DNA of 64,000 nt from Thaumasiovibrio sp043421945 (GTDB lineage Bacteria; Pseudomonadota; Gammaproteobacteria; Enterobacterales; Vibrionaceae), in NCBI GenBank assembly GCA_043421945.1, contig JBHOGO010000015.1, positions 10,989-74,988 of the forward strand, read 5' to 3'. Made by a program: the position numbers and the translations under genes. The notes below the pieces were generated by a model that was not told where the DNA came from, ran no database searches, and saw only the letters and a program-made list of their open reading frames with translations. Positions 47,233 through 56,411 of the stretch are shown piece by piece. Within the stretch, counting starts at the first letter, position 1; every line of letters starts with the position of its first letter.

Positions 47233-50200
47233 ATGATAAGAAAGCTATTAATGCTAATGTTTACACTCTTTTTAGTGGGGTGTAACTCTAGTGAGGACAG
47301 TAGTCCCCCAGCCGATCCTGTGGTGACTGCTATTCGTATTGTGAGCAGTGCTGATGAGATGGTAGCCGGCGATCGAACGCAGTTAAATGCGTGGGCGGTT
47401 TATAATAATGGTGACGAAAAAAACATTACCGGTAGTGCGGTATGGCAATCCGATACCCCTTCAGTATTAACGGTTCAAGAGGGGTTCGTCGAGACGTTAG
47501 CACAAGGCACTGCGGTGGTCAGCGCTGTGTGGGAGAAACACAGTGCTGAGCATACAATTAACGTCAAACCCAAGCCTATTGTTGTGACAGGTGTGAGGCT
47601 TAGTGCTGAAGAGCGTGTTGTGATGGAAGGTGACGTGGTGGCTTGGTCTGCATTTGCGGATTTTAGCGATGACTCTGAGCTCGATATTACGGAGATTGCC
47701 GAATGGAATTCTGATAATACCTCAGTAGCAAGTGTCGCTAAGGGGATCATCAGTGGTCATGTTGAGGGTCAGGCAGCAGTGAGCGTTTCCTACGAAGGTT
47801 ATACCTCAAGCTTAACCATTGACGTGGAGCCTATCCCCGTGACAGTCACAGGGATTGCTTTAGACGCTGTCGATACGCCAATTGTTGAAGGTGAATCTGT
47901 GACGTGGCGGGCCGTTGCACGATTAAGCAATGAGGAATCTATCGATATTTCTCGTTTAGCCGAGTGGTACTCAGAGGTGGATTCTGTTGCTGGTGTGATA
48001 CGCGGTGTGATTTCTGGTCATCGTACCGGCATGACGAATATTACGGTGAAATATGACGGGTATACCGCAAGCCGTATGATAGAAGTCGAGCCAAAGCCTA
48101 TCACTGTTGAGTCCGTTGCGTTTTATGGCAGTGTTGATAACTTGCGTGTCGGGGAGTCGGCGACATTGACGGCGATGGGAACTTACAGCGACGGTGAGAT
48201 CCGCGATGTGTCGCGTAAAGGGCTGTGGCATTCGTCGAGCGTATCGCAACTTTTGGTAAGCGATGGTGTTCTTCAGGCGCGTGATGTCGGTGCTGTTGAG
48301 ATCCATTTTGAGTTGGAAGGACACTCAGCATCAATGATTGTGGATGTTTTGACCGATGAGCCATCTTTGCTGTCAGTCAGAATTGAAGGTGATGATGCGC
48401 CTATCACGGCAGGAGAGCGTCGTCAGTTTAGGGTAGTAGCCAGTTATGATAATGAAACAGACTTGACCGTTATCGGTGATTGGCAATCAGAAAATGAGGC
48501 GGTAATTGCGATTGATGCTGCAGGGTTTGCCAGTGGTATCGAACCTGGTGTGACAAGTATTAATGTCGCGTATGAATCCCTCTCAGCGTCATTATTACTC
48601 GAAGTAGAACGTCGTGAGCCAGTCGCCCAAGGAATAACCATCGTTGGCGATACAAGCCGTTTTCGCAAGGGTGATTTTGAACAACTGCAAGCCTGGGTAG
48701 ACTATGACAATGGTGAAACGGAAGACATCACCACAGAAGCGACATGGCTAACTAGCGCGTTAGATATTGCCACGGTCACACACGGTTTAATTGAAGGTAT
48801 TGAGGAGGGAGATGTCGTTATCTCTGCTCAGTGGGAGGAGTTAACAAGTGAGCGCGCGGTGGTTGTCTACCATGCTGACATCACGGAGCTCGTCCCGAAT
48901 ATCTTTGATAATATAATGACGATGAAAGAGGGAGAAATTCATGACGGGACATTCCGTCTGGTTCTTTCTGATGGCTCAGTGGAAGATTATTCAGATGTGG
49001 TGGCCTATGTGGTATCCGCTGGAACAGATGATTCAGGTATACGCATTGCCGAAAAGTTTAGTGATAAGTCAGGATTTCGAGTATATCGAGCAGGGGAAGT
49101 GACTTTATCGTTGTCCAATATTCCTGACGAGTTAGCAACTCGTTTAAAAAATGCCGGTATTGATGTCTGGTCGAGCAACAGAGTGTCTGTGAAGTTAAAT
49201 GTGGACACTAACCCTGATGTTTATTTATGGGAGCGGACTGATATTGGAAAGGAATATGGTCATGATCGCGTTTCTCAGATTTTCTACAATGAGACTATTT
49301 ATGACTTTTGGAACTATAAGGTTGGTAATAGTTATCAAGGCATTTTCGTCACTGAGTTTGACGGTGAGAGCAAAACGGATCCTGAACTGATTATCCCTAG
49401 TTTAAAGTTAGCATCATTAAGCCTGTTTGACGGTGGCGGTAATGGTTATGTGCTTCTTGGGGCAGAGGCTGCTAATGGGCATGTCACTAATTATATTTTG
49501 AACCTTGATACCTATGACACTCATCAAATTGATAACTATGAGGGTGTGGATTTCGATTGGATAGATACTTGGCAGAGTAATGGTGTCTACAGTTTTACCA
49601 CTGAGGGTAAACTAAACTACTTTAGTCTCTCAACCAAAAACAGTGGTTCGTCTGTCGTTGTTTACCAATATTCGCCTGATGCTGAGGCTTGGCAAGAAGT
49701 CACCTCGGCATACTATGATCATGGCAATCTTACATGGATCCAAGCTGCCGGTGAAAAGGAAAGCGTTTTACTGCTGGATACAAAAGACCTGAGTAGTGGC
49801 CGTCAACCAAGGCTGCATTTCTTTAGCCGAGAGTCTGGAAAACAGAGTCAAACGGTAGAATTAAGCGCACCCATTGGCAATGAAGGGCAATCTTGTATTA
49901 ATGTTACAACATCAGGTTCTTCACACAAGTTTCAGTTAGCATTCCATGGACAAAAAGTATCCGCATATTGTCAAGCCAATATTAGCGGCAACGCCAATAA
50001 CAATGAGTACTGGCTTTGGCATGATGTCACTGAGCAGCCTGTGGTGATCACTCGGGATGTGCGTGAAACATGGGCTGGTGATGCACAGCTTAATATGGTT
50101 GCGAATGAAAACTTACAGTTTGCATTTGGCGCTCAGGTAAAAGATATGTCAGGGCAGTACTTAAGAGAGATCCATCAGGTCGATATTGAAACAAATGAGC

Positions 50201-50541
50201 TTCAACGGATATCGTTGATGGGTATTGAGCCGAATAGTGGTAATACTTTCCAAATGAGCTATTCCTCGCAACATCATAACTATGACGTTTCAATGTTGTC
50301 AGCTTATCACCCTGATATCCCTGACGAGATGATGGTGATCGCATATAAGACGTTGTTAGTGCGGAATCCTGAAACGGGGGAATGGCTTGATGATGTTGAT
50401 ATGCGCAAAGTACCAACTTCGGTGGATAACGGTCATCGACTTTATCAAATGAATGGGACGTGGGTGATCTCCAATAAGGTCACAAAGTCCAGTACTCAGA
50501 GTTATCACTGGCGTTTAAGGCTACGCCAACCAGAGCTTTAA
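47233..50541 (+). CDS. Large lipoprotein with Big-2 Ig-like repeats
   Basis: 1102 aa; lipobox FLVGC at residue 17. Residues about 30-565 hold six Big-2-like repeats of about 90 aa, each with an INxxG-type WQSDTPSVLTV, NITGSAVWQSD or VASVAKGIISGH pattern ending in a valine-rich strand. Residues from about 590 on lack a recognised domain; they contain repeated aromatic strands that may be a beta-propeller (inference). Big-2 repeats are typical of surface adhesins and stalks. GGGACG may serve as RBS. A terminator-like hairpin follows. Confidence 0.85.
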   Translation: MIRKLLMLMFTLFLVGCNSSEDSSPPADPVVTAIRIVSSADEMVAGDRTQLNAWAVYNNGDEKNITGSAVWQSDTPSVLTVQEGFVETLAQGTAVVSAVWEKHSAEHTINVKPKPIVVTGVRLSAEERVVMEGDVVAWSAFADFSDDSELDITEIAEWNSDNTSVASVAKGIISGHVEGQAAVSVSYEGYTSSLTIDVEPIPVTVTGIALDAVDTPIVEGESVTWRAVARLSNEESIDISRLAEWYSEVDSVAGVIRGVISGHRTGMTNITVKYDGYTASRMIEVEPKPITVESVAFYGSVDNLRVGESATLTAMGTYSDGEIRDVSRKGLWHSSSVSQLLVSDGVLQARDVGAVEIHFELEGHSASMIVDVLTDEPSLLSVRIEGDDAPITAGERRQFRVVASYDNETDLTVIGDWQSENEAVIAIDAAGFASGIEPGVTSINVAYESLSASLLLEVERREPVAQGITIVGDTSRFRKGDFEQLQAWVDYDNGETEDITTEATWLTSALDIATVTHGLIEGIEEGDVVISAQWEELTSERAVVVYHADITELVPNIFDNIMTMKEGEIHDGTFRLVLSDGSVEDYSDVVAYVVSAGTDDSGIRIAEKFSDKSGFRVYRAGEVTLSLSNIPDELATRLKNAGIDVWSSNRVSVKLNVDTNPDVYLWERTDIGKEYGHDRVSQIFYNETIYDFWNYKVGNSYQGIFVTEFDGESKTDPELIIPSLKLASLSLFDGGGNGYVLLGAEAANGHVTNYILNLDTYDTHQIDNYEGVDFDWIDTWQSNGVYSFTTEGKLNYFSLSTKNSGSSVVVYQYSPDAEAWQEVTSAYYDHGNLTWIQAAGEKESVLLLDTKDLSSGRQPRLHFFSRESGKQSQTVELSAPIGNEGQSCINVTTSGSSHKFQLAFHGQKVSAYCQANISGNANNNEYWLWHDVTEQPVVITRDVRETWAGDAQLNMVANENLQFAFGAQVKDMSGQYLREIHQVDIETNELQRISLMGIEPNSGNTFQMSYSSQHHNYDVSMLSAYHPDIPDEMMVIAYKTLLVRNPETGEWLDDVDMRKVPTSVDNGHRLYQMNGTWVISNKVTKSSTQSYHWRLRLRQPEL

Positions 50542-50551
50542 GGTCTTAATG

Positions 50552-50586
50552 AATCCCGCCTGTAATGTCGAGTTATAGGCGGGATT
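50552..50586 (+). terminator. Hairpin after the Big-2 gene
   Basis: AATCCCGCCT / AGGCGGGATT, 15-nt loop, 11 bp after the stop. No T tract follows. Confidence 0.65.
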
Positions 50587-50726
50587 GTGACTGAAGCATC
50601 GCAATGGGAGTTCAAGCTACGATAGATGATAGGACAGCTATGCTCCCGAGTGCTTTTGAGAATGAGAGCAATCTTTAGAGGTGTTTTAGGTTAGCGTTTG
50701 AAACAGCGAGAGCCTGAAATAAGTCA

Positions 50727-50735
50727 TTTGTAAAA
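50727..50735. repeat. Left 9-bp target-site duplication of the IS5-family element
   Basis: TTTGTAAAA; the same 9 bp occur at 51777-51785. Confidence 0.95.
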
Positions 50736-51776
50736 GGCGTTGTTGCCTAAATCAATTGAACCTTTTCCCAGTCCTGCGATCTGATCTTTTGTGATGGTTA
50801 GAATGGAGGTGACATGGGTAAAGCGCATAAAAAGATAACTAATTGGGCGGAGTACAATAAAGCTCTGTGCAAGCGTGGCTCGGTTACGTTCTGGATAGAT
50901 GATTCAGCCATTGATGCATGGCAATGCAAAACTCACCATGGTAAGCGTGGTAGAGGCTTCCAGTACTCAGATACAGCGATTGAAACTGCCTTGATGATTA
51001 AGGGCATCTTCTCTTTACCATTACGTGCACTTCAAGGCTTTATCGACTCGATTTTCGAGCTATTGGATGTCCCGCTAACGTCCCCTGACTACACCTGTAT
51101 CAGTAAGCGCTCTAAGACGGTTCAGGTCAAATATCGCAACAAATCTAGAGGGGCTATTCGCCATATTGCCATTGACTCGACGGGCCTCAAGGTTTTTGGT
51201 GAGGGTGAGTGGAAAGTGAAAAAGCATGGTGCAGAAAAGCGCAGAACATGGCGAAAACTGCACTTAGCTGTTGATGTAGATACTCACGAGGCAATTAGTG
51301 CGGAAGTCAGCCTTGTCAATGTTGGCGATAGTGAAGTGCTACCTACGTTGCTCAACCCACTACGCAGAAAGGTCACTGCCGTATCTGCCGATGGGGCGTA
51401 TGACACCAAAAATTGCCACGAGACTTTGAGAAAAAAAGGTTGTACCCCGTTGATACCGCCTCGAAAGAATGCAGCACTTTGGGAAAATGGCCATCCCAGA
51501 AACGGAGCAGTAACAGCTTTAAAAAATGGGACAATAGCGGAGTGGAAAGCCCAATCTGGCTATCACTATCGCTCAATATCTGAGACTGCTATGTCCCGAT
51601 ATAAAGGGCTAACAAGTGGTAGACTGAGCTTGAGATGTTACAACGCTCAAGTGGGCGAAATCATGGCAAATGTGAAAGCTATAAACAAAGTCATAGGACT
51701 AGGTATGCCCGTCAGAAGCTAACGGATAGCCATAAACGGTGTCGTTGACCTTCAAGCTGATTTGATCAACAGCGCC
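50736..51776 (+). mobile_element. Intact IS5-family (IS903 group) insertion sequence
   Basis: 1041 bp. Left end GGCGTTGTTGCCTAAATCAA, right end (inverted) GGCGCTGTTGATCAAATCAG; the ends match imperfectly, as usual for IS903-type IRs. It is flanked by perfect 9-bp direct repeats TTTGTAAAA, the IS903 duplication length, showing a single insertion that has not been rearranged. It contains one transposase gene. Confidence 0.95.
50814..51722 (+). CDS. IS5-family transposase
   Basis: 302-aa DDE transposase with the N-terminal WAEYNKALCKRGSVTFWID, then RHIAIDSTGLKVFGEGEWK (first Asp) and VSADGAYDTKNCHE (second Asp), and the C-terminal YHYRSISETAMSRYKGL with the catalytic Glu. It appears intact. RBS-like AATGGAGG before the ATG. 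Confidence 0.96.
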   Translation: MGKAHKKITNWAEYNKALCKRGSVTFWIDDSAIDAWQCKTHHGKRGRGFQYSDTAIETALMIKGIFSLPLRALQGFIDSIFELLDVPLTSPDYTCISKRSKTVQVKYRNKSRGAIRHIAIDSTGLKVFGEGEWKVKKHGAEKRRTWRKLHLAVDVDTHEAISAEVSLVNVGDSEVLPTLLNPLRRKVTAVSADGAYDTKNCHETLRKKGCTPLIPPRKNAALWENGHPRNGAVTALKNGTIAEWKAQSGYHYRSISETAMSRYKGLTSGRLSLRCYNAQVGEIMANVKAINKVIGLGMPVRS

Positions 51777-51785
51777 TTTGTAAAA
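51777..51785. repeat. Right 9-bp target-site duplication
   Basis: TTTGTAAAA, same as 50727-50735. Confidence 0.95.
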
Positions 51786-51822
51786 CATAAACGAGCGAAT
51801 GCTCGCTTATGTTGTGTTTTTT
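51785..51822. terminator. Bidirectional terminator next to the IS
   Basis: ACATAAACGAGC / GCTCGCTTATGT, 4-nt loop, T tract on the plus strand. It ends the 237-aa lipoprotein gene on the minus strand; on the plus strand it may once have ended the Big-2 transcript, before the IS was inserted at its edge. Confidence 0.75.
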
Positions 51823-51824
51823 GA

Positions 51825-52538
51825 TTAAAAATCAGATTCTAATCGTTGAATTACACCATCACCGTATCCTTCAAAATCGAGACTTTCAAACAAAAAGTCA
51901 CCGATAAAAGTTTGAGCATAATGAATCATTCCTACTATAGGTTCACAATTTGACCATGATGATTCGAATGTAAAGGCGCCAAGGTGAACATGAGAAACGC
52001 CACTAATTGCTGGGTCATTAATGTAAGCATTATTAACGATTTTGACAGCACCGTCATAGTGACATCCATTGTTGGTTGTAAATGAGAGGGTATCAGAGTT
52101 GAATGTAAATTCATGACTACGCTCAAATAAGTCTAATGAAACGGATGATGACTTAGTAGGTAGAGCCATACCTGACAAATAATATGACTGACTGTTTAGT
52201 GTAAAGCGATTTTGGTTACTGGTATGCCCTAAATCCCAAGAAAATAATGTTTTCTCAATAAAATTACCCCATTTATCATAGATAGGAATGTATTCTTCGC
52301 CTGACATCGCATTAGATGAAATATAGCCATAGTTACCATTAACCTGAAATTTAAAGCCAGCACCTTCTATTCTCGTCACTTCATTGTTTTCACCTGAACC
52401 ATTATCAAGGTCATAGTAGATTGTAACAGTACTCGAAGAGGGGAACTCATCATCACTGCCTCCAGGTCCTCCATTTTCTGAACTATTACAACCTGTTAAA
52501 GATATTGCGACTAAGATAGGTAAATACTTAATTTTCAT
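51825..52538 (-). CDS. Predicted lipoprotein, unknown function
   Basis: 237 aa; lipobox SLTGC, then an Asn/Ser/Gly/Asp linker (NSSENGGPGGSDDEF) and a beta-rich domain (STVTIYYDLDNGSGENN). The two lone cysteines in the mature part (NNGCHYDG, WSNCEP) could pair. Same general plan as the 245-aa lipoprotein at 39661, but I see no clear sequence homology. Confidence 0.75.
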   Translation of the reverse strand: MKIKYLPILVAISLTGCNSSENGGPGGSDDEFPSSSTVTIYYDLDNGSGENNEVTRIEGAGFKFQVNGNYGYISSNAMSGEEYIPIYDKWGNFIEKTLFSWDLGHTSNQNRFTLNSQSYYLSGMALPTKSSSVSLDLFERSHEFTFNSDTLSFTTNNGCHYDGAVKIVNNAYINDPAISGVSHVHLGAFTFESSWSNCEPIVGMIHYAQTFIGDFLFESLDFEGYGDGVIQRLESDF

Positions 52539-53140
52539 TTATAATGCTCATGATAAAATTTAATTAATTGATTATACTGATAAGTTGAAAGTGATAGCTA
52601 TGAAAGTGACTTGTTGAATATTTAAATTAATGCAAGGTGTTTTTATAACTCGTTTCTCTATCAATGAATAATTCAGGCTGTAATTGCATAGTTACGACCA
52701 TGACTATATTTATACAATGTAGGGAGTGATGAAGCAAGGAATGTAATGAATATTCATAGGTTGAAATTAACTATAGTGAAAATGTATTGTTTTATTTGAA
52801 CGATGTATTTAATGCATTCTTTTTTGAGTGGCGTTAAGTACACTTGAATTATGACTTTTTAATTTCGATAGATAGCTTGCTTCTCTATTATGTGTTTTTA
52901 TTTTCTTCCCCTGTAATAAATAATATTAATGTAATTGCTGGGTTCTTGAGTCGGGCCATCATGTTCTGTCATCATTATCGTCGTGTTGAATATTGAGCAT
53001 TATCCGTGCAGAAAATGCCTTAAACAGGGGGAAATATTTATTGAGGATATACGTAAAATCTTCCATAAAACGCGGAACAAGCATTTGCGATACTTGCCCT
53101 ATACATGGCATTCAATATTCGACAATAAGACATATTACGT
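52539..53140. other. AT-rich gap left of the ISAs1 element, with an ORF fragment
   Basis: An open frame at about 52950-53158 reads EHYPCRKCLKQGEIFIEDIR and LRYLPYTWHSIFDN, protein-like with a CxxC pair, and ends where the IS begins. It may be the 3' part of a gene interrupted or cut by the IS. Not identified. The rest shows nothing. Confidence 0.4.
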
Positions 53141-54238
53141 CAGGGCAAGATCATGAACGTTTTTCAGGCGATTTGAACGCAAATTTGATCTACTAAGCTG
53201 AGTGTGATCTTATGCTCCTCTTTTGAGGAGTAGCCATGAAAATCAACGCCATTAAAGAGCATTTCAGTGTCATCCGTGATGAACGTCAAAGTGCAAAAGT
53301 AGACTATCCACTTTTTGATATTTTGTTTGGTTCTATTTGCGCTGTCATTGCAGGAGGCCAAGGTTGGACCGATATCCGTGAGTATGTTTTGGGTCATCAC
53401 GATTGGTTTCTAAAACAAGGTTTGTTTGAAAATGGTGTGCCAGTGGATGATACCTTTGCTCGCCTTATCGCAAGCATTGACCTGTGGCGAAGTAGTCGCA
53501 ATTGACGGCAAGACATTACGCGGCTCCTACGATAGAGGTGACCGACACAGTACGATCCATATGGTGAGTGCGTATGCCAGTGCCAATCAGTTGGTACTAG
53601 GGCAAATAAAAAACCGACAGTAAGAGTAATGAAATAGCAGCGATCCCCGCATTAATTGGGATGCTTGATTTACGAGGAGCCATTGTGACGATTGATACGA
53701 TGGCTTGTCAGCCTAAGATAGCAAAGGCTGTCACCGATAAGGGCGGAGACTACTTATTGGCAGCAGCTAAGGGCAATCAGGGCAAGCTATCTACAGTTGT
53801 ACAAAAAGCCTTTGCACCAAACCGTCGAGCGCCAATTGACAAGAGCGTGTGTTGGGTCGAAATTGTAATGGTTGAAAATTACCGCGCACCAAAGGGAAAA
53901 GAGCCAGAGTTGGAATATCGCTATTACATCAGCTCTGCTAACCTGATCCCAGCAGAAGCAGGGAGTGCCATTCGAGCACACTGGGGCATTGAGTCAATGC
54001 ATTGGATCTTGGACGTAAGTATGCGAGAAGACGCCTGCCAAATTTACCGAGAAAATGCCGCTGAGAACTTAGCAGGACTGAGGCACATGTCACTAAATAT
54101 GCTCAGAGCAGAGCCAACAAAGATTAGCATCCCTATGAAACAAAAGCGTTGCATGATGGATCCTGCTTTTTTAGAGAAAGTATTGGCTGCTGGGATTGAA
54201 TCGATGGCTAAATCATAACCACTCATGCGGATGCCTTG
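53141..54238 (+). mobile_element. ISAs1-family insertion sequence, degenerate
   Basis: Left end CAGGGCAAGATCATGAACG at 53141; right end near 54217-54238, whose complement begins CAAGGCATCCGCATGAG, so the ends match at about 14 of 22 positions. No target duplication was found in the flanks. It contains the broken transposase gene. Confidence 0.75.
53236..54218 (+). pseudogene. ISAs1-family transposase, inactivated
   Basis: Three frame pieces make up the protein: 53236-53485 (VIRDERQSAKVDYPLFDILF, ICAVIAGGQGWTDI), then a deletion and shift into GEVVAIDGKTLRGSYDRGDR (53490-53620), then, after one extra A in an A6 run near 53612, MLDLRGAIVTIDTMACQPK to the end at 54218. The catalytic DDE parts are mostly present, but the gene cannot make a full protein. 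Confidence 0.9.
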
Positions 54239-54318
54239 GCACGATTGCGTCATGTCGATAAGCAGCTCAATAAATGAATATTCATACTCTCATCCTGTCA
54301 ATAACCCCCAATATTAAG

Positions 54319-54903
54319 CTAAAACCGATATTGTAAGCCAAGGTTAAAACCTCGTATATCTGCTTCAAAGTCATAGGCATGGTCAATATCAATGTTTAAG
54401 TGTCTATACCCTAATGTTGCAACAAATTCAGGTGAAAAATGGAAGCCTAGCTCTGCACCATATTGAAAGCCTGAGTTTGTTGCACTATCACTAAACTTAC
54501 CGTTTTCATCATATAATGTTGATTTCGTTTTGTACCGACCAAAGCCAACCAATAAACCAACATGTATAGGACTATTTTCGATGTGGAATTTTGGTCTAAT
54601 ATTGACGCCTATGCCATACCCTTCAACTTTGATTTTGTCATTATCAGAAAAGTAAATTTCCCCTTCACCTATCCAGCGATATTCACCCTCAAGGCCGATG
54701 GTTACATTTTTGGCTAATGTAACATCATATCCCGCGTAGATATTTGCAGGTAACTTCTCAAGGTCTTCTTCAACACTTTCACCCAAGACACTGATTTCGG
54801 CATCGTTCATAAGCCCAATCTCTAACCCAATATAAGGACCTTGTTGATCGGCAATCGTGTGAAATGGGAGCAGTGCGGTCAATATTATCGCTGCCTTCTT
54901 CAT
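54319..54903 (-). CDS. Outer-membrane beta-barrel protein
   Basis: 194 aa with a signal peptide (LLPFHTIADQ) and a barrel-like strand pattern ending in LGLQYRF. The GPYIGLEIGLMND and IYAGYDVTLAKN segments resemble the OmpW/OmpA-like small-porin class. Function unknown. ATTAAAATCC before the ATG gives no strong RBS. Confidence 0.8.
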   Translation of the reverse strand: MKKAAIILTALLPFHTIADQQGPYIGLEIGLMNDAEISVLGESVEEDLEKLPANIYAGYDVTLAKNVTIGLEGEYRWIGEGEIYFSDNDKIKVEGYGIGVNIRPKFHIENSPIHVGLLVGFGRYKTKSTLYDENGKFSDSATNSGFQYGAELGFHFSPEFVATLGYRHLNIDIDHAYDFEADIRGFNLGLQYRF

Positions 54904-55342
54904 GATTAAAATCCTTTTTTATTCTTACTATCAATTAGATAGGAATAGTATTCGTTATCCCCCCTTAAATCAGTATCATGATAGTATCATCTCGGTATCA
55001 AAATCATACGTCATATATTCTTGATTAGAATTACACGTTTATAATGACTAAAAACGGAGAGAAAATATTATTCGTTACGTGCCATTTGTCACTGTCAAAG
55101 ATAACGGTGATAAACCCTTTAGCGCCTAACGTATCATTGTTGAACTCAATGGTGAGGCGTTAATGGTTGAAGGCTTTTTTGTTCGATAGCGATGAGCTCT
55201 GCCGGCATTGAGATACACCGGGGGCTTTGTCTGTCAGTCAGGTGCTTTTTTGATGCCGTGTGAGGTAAAAAGGGGACAAATGATGCGTGCTTAACGGTGG
55301 CAATATATTCAATATTGGTGCAAATTGCACCAATATGAACCA
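54904..55342. other. Gap between the outer-membrane gene and araC-type gene
   Basis: No gene recognised. Holds the promoter of the outer-membrane gene. A partial resemblance to an attC-like GCCTAAC ... GGCGTTAA pair at 55121-55164 was judged too weak. Confidence 0.45.
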
Positions 55343-56176
55343 TTAGTAACACCGTATACGTTCAAGGTATGTTTTTTCTTTCACCCTCATTTGATATTCC
55401 TGTGGGGTGACATTAACGAATTTTTTAAACTCTTTGAGAAAGTGTGATTGGTCACTGAAACCAAGGTCAATGGCACAATCAGAAAAGATCAGATCATCAC
55501 AATGGTTAATGCTGTAAATCGCGGATTGACAACGGATGGCGCGGCTAAACCCTTTCGGGGTTAAACCAATATCTTTTTTAAACATGCGCTGTAGTGTACG
55601 GGCTGTGTAGCCAGACATTTTCTCCAGATCTTGAACCTGAATATTGCCTTTGTGTTGGCGGATCTTTTCGCTTATCTGAGTAGTGACGCTAGAAGGCGTT
55701 CGCCGACGATTCTTGTTTAAAAACTGGTTCACAGCAATGACTTGCTGTGAAAATTGCTGACTGTTTATCACCTGCTCGAGTAGGGGCTCTGAGCCGGTTG
55801 TCACATCCTGCAAATCAATTTCATGTTCAATCAGCTCTTGAGCAGAAATGGTTAAAAAGTCAGGAAACACACCGGGAATAAAGCGAACGCCAAAGTATCG
55901 ATGTCCCGGTAGAAATGAGACCGACCCTGCCTCTAATCGCGTTCCGCACACCTGTCCAATTGGTGAATCTGCATCGCAGTCAAAGACGATATCAATACAG
56001 CCATCGGGGATCACGACAATAGGCTCTTGAGAGTGACCTGCTTTAAAGCTGTAGAAGTGGGAAACCTCAGGGTTATCGGGGGCCAAATGCGTCAGGAAGT
56101 GCTCAGAATTCAAGACGAAAAATGGCTGTTTCGAGTGGATCCCTGAAATGGTTGTTCGCAAGAGTGACGCCGACAT
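55343..56176 (-). CDS. AraC-family transcriptional regulator of the amine oxidation genes
   Basis: 277 aa from the ATG at 56176, with GAGGAGG 6 bp upstream. The C-terminal AraC DNA-binding domain shows two helix-turn-helix motifs (SGYTARTLQRMFKKDIGLTPKGF near residue 190 and AIDLGFSDQSHFLKEFKKFVNVTP near 245). The N-terminal 150 residues (IVVIPDGCIDIVFD, VSFLPGHRYFGVRF) are a sensor domain of the DUF6597 type. It is divergent from the operon at 56412, and its likely site lies in between (56259-56302). Confidence 0.9.
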   Translation of the reverse strand: MSASLLRTTISGIHSKQPFFVLNSEHFLTHLAPDNPEVSHFYSFKAGHSQEPIVVIPDGCIDIVFDCDADSPIGQVCGTRLEAGSVSFLPGHRYFGVRFIPGVFPDFLTISAQELIEHEIDLQDVTTGSEPLLEQVINSQQFSQQVIAVNQFLNKNRRRTPSSVTTQISEKIRQHKGNIQVQDLEKMSGYTARTLQRMFKKDIGLTPKGFSRAIRCQSAIYSINHCDDLIFSDCAIDLGFSDQSHFLKEFKKFVNVTPQEYQMRVKEKTYLERIRCY

Positions 56177-56258
56177 ACTTAACCTCCTCATCCTTGAGTG
56201 ATAGGCATATGAAGCAATAAAAGTGCCAGTTCATTTTTCGAACAACTCTCACCAAGCA

Positions 56259-56302
56259 TGTCGCAAAAATACAATACGCCCTTTCGTTCGAGCAATAGTA
56301 TC
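56259..56302 (+). promoter_or_regulatory. Shared regulatory motif, copy 1 (before the OCD-like operon)
   Basis: TGTCGCAAAAAT, A, CAATAC, 16-bp spacer, ATAGTATC. Nearly the same as 60988-61032. TGTCGCA is typical of AraC-type binding sites; ATAGTAT is a plausible -10. The segment lies 110 bp before the OCD-like gene and 80 bp from the araC start. Confidence 0.8.
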
Positions 56303-56411
56303 GACAGCAACAGTTCATTGAATACCCATTTGCAGTGGGTATGACTACGCCCAGACGCACAGGGGTATGGGCGAGACAAAGGCTCAAATTGATACGGATA
56401 TAGGTGATGAT

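Noticed and set aside
5121..54300. CRISPR array or tRNA genes
   Set aside because: No regularly spaced repeats and no cloverleaf with TTCRA loop were noticed while reading; short tRNAs could still be missed by eye.
55121..55164. GCCTAAC ... GGCGTTAA pair as a single attC site
   Set aside because: The right core does not fit the GTTRRRY rule, and no second site or cassette gene is near.
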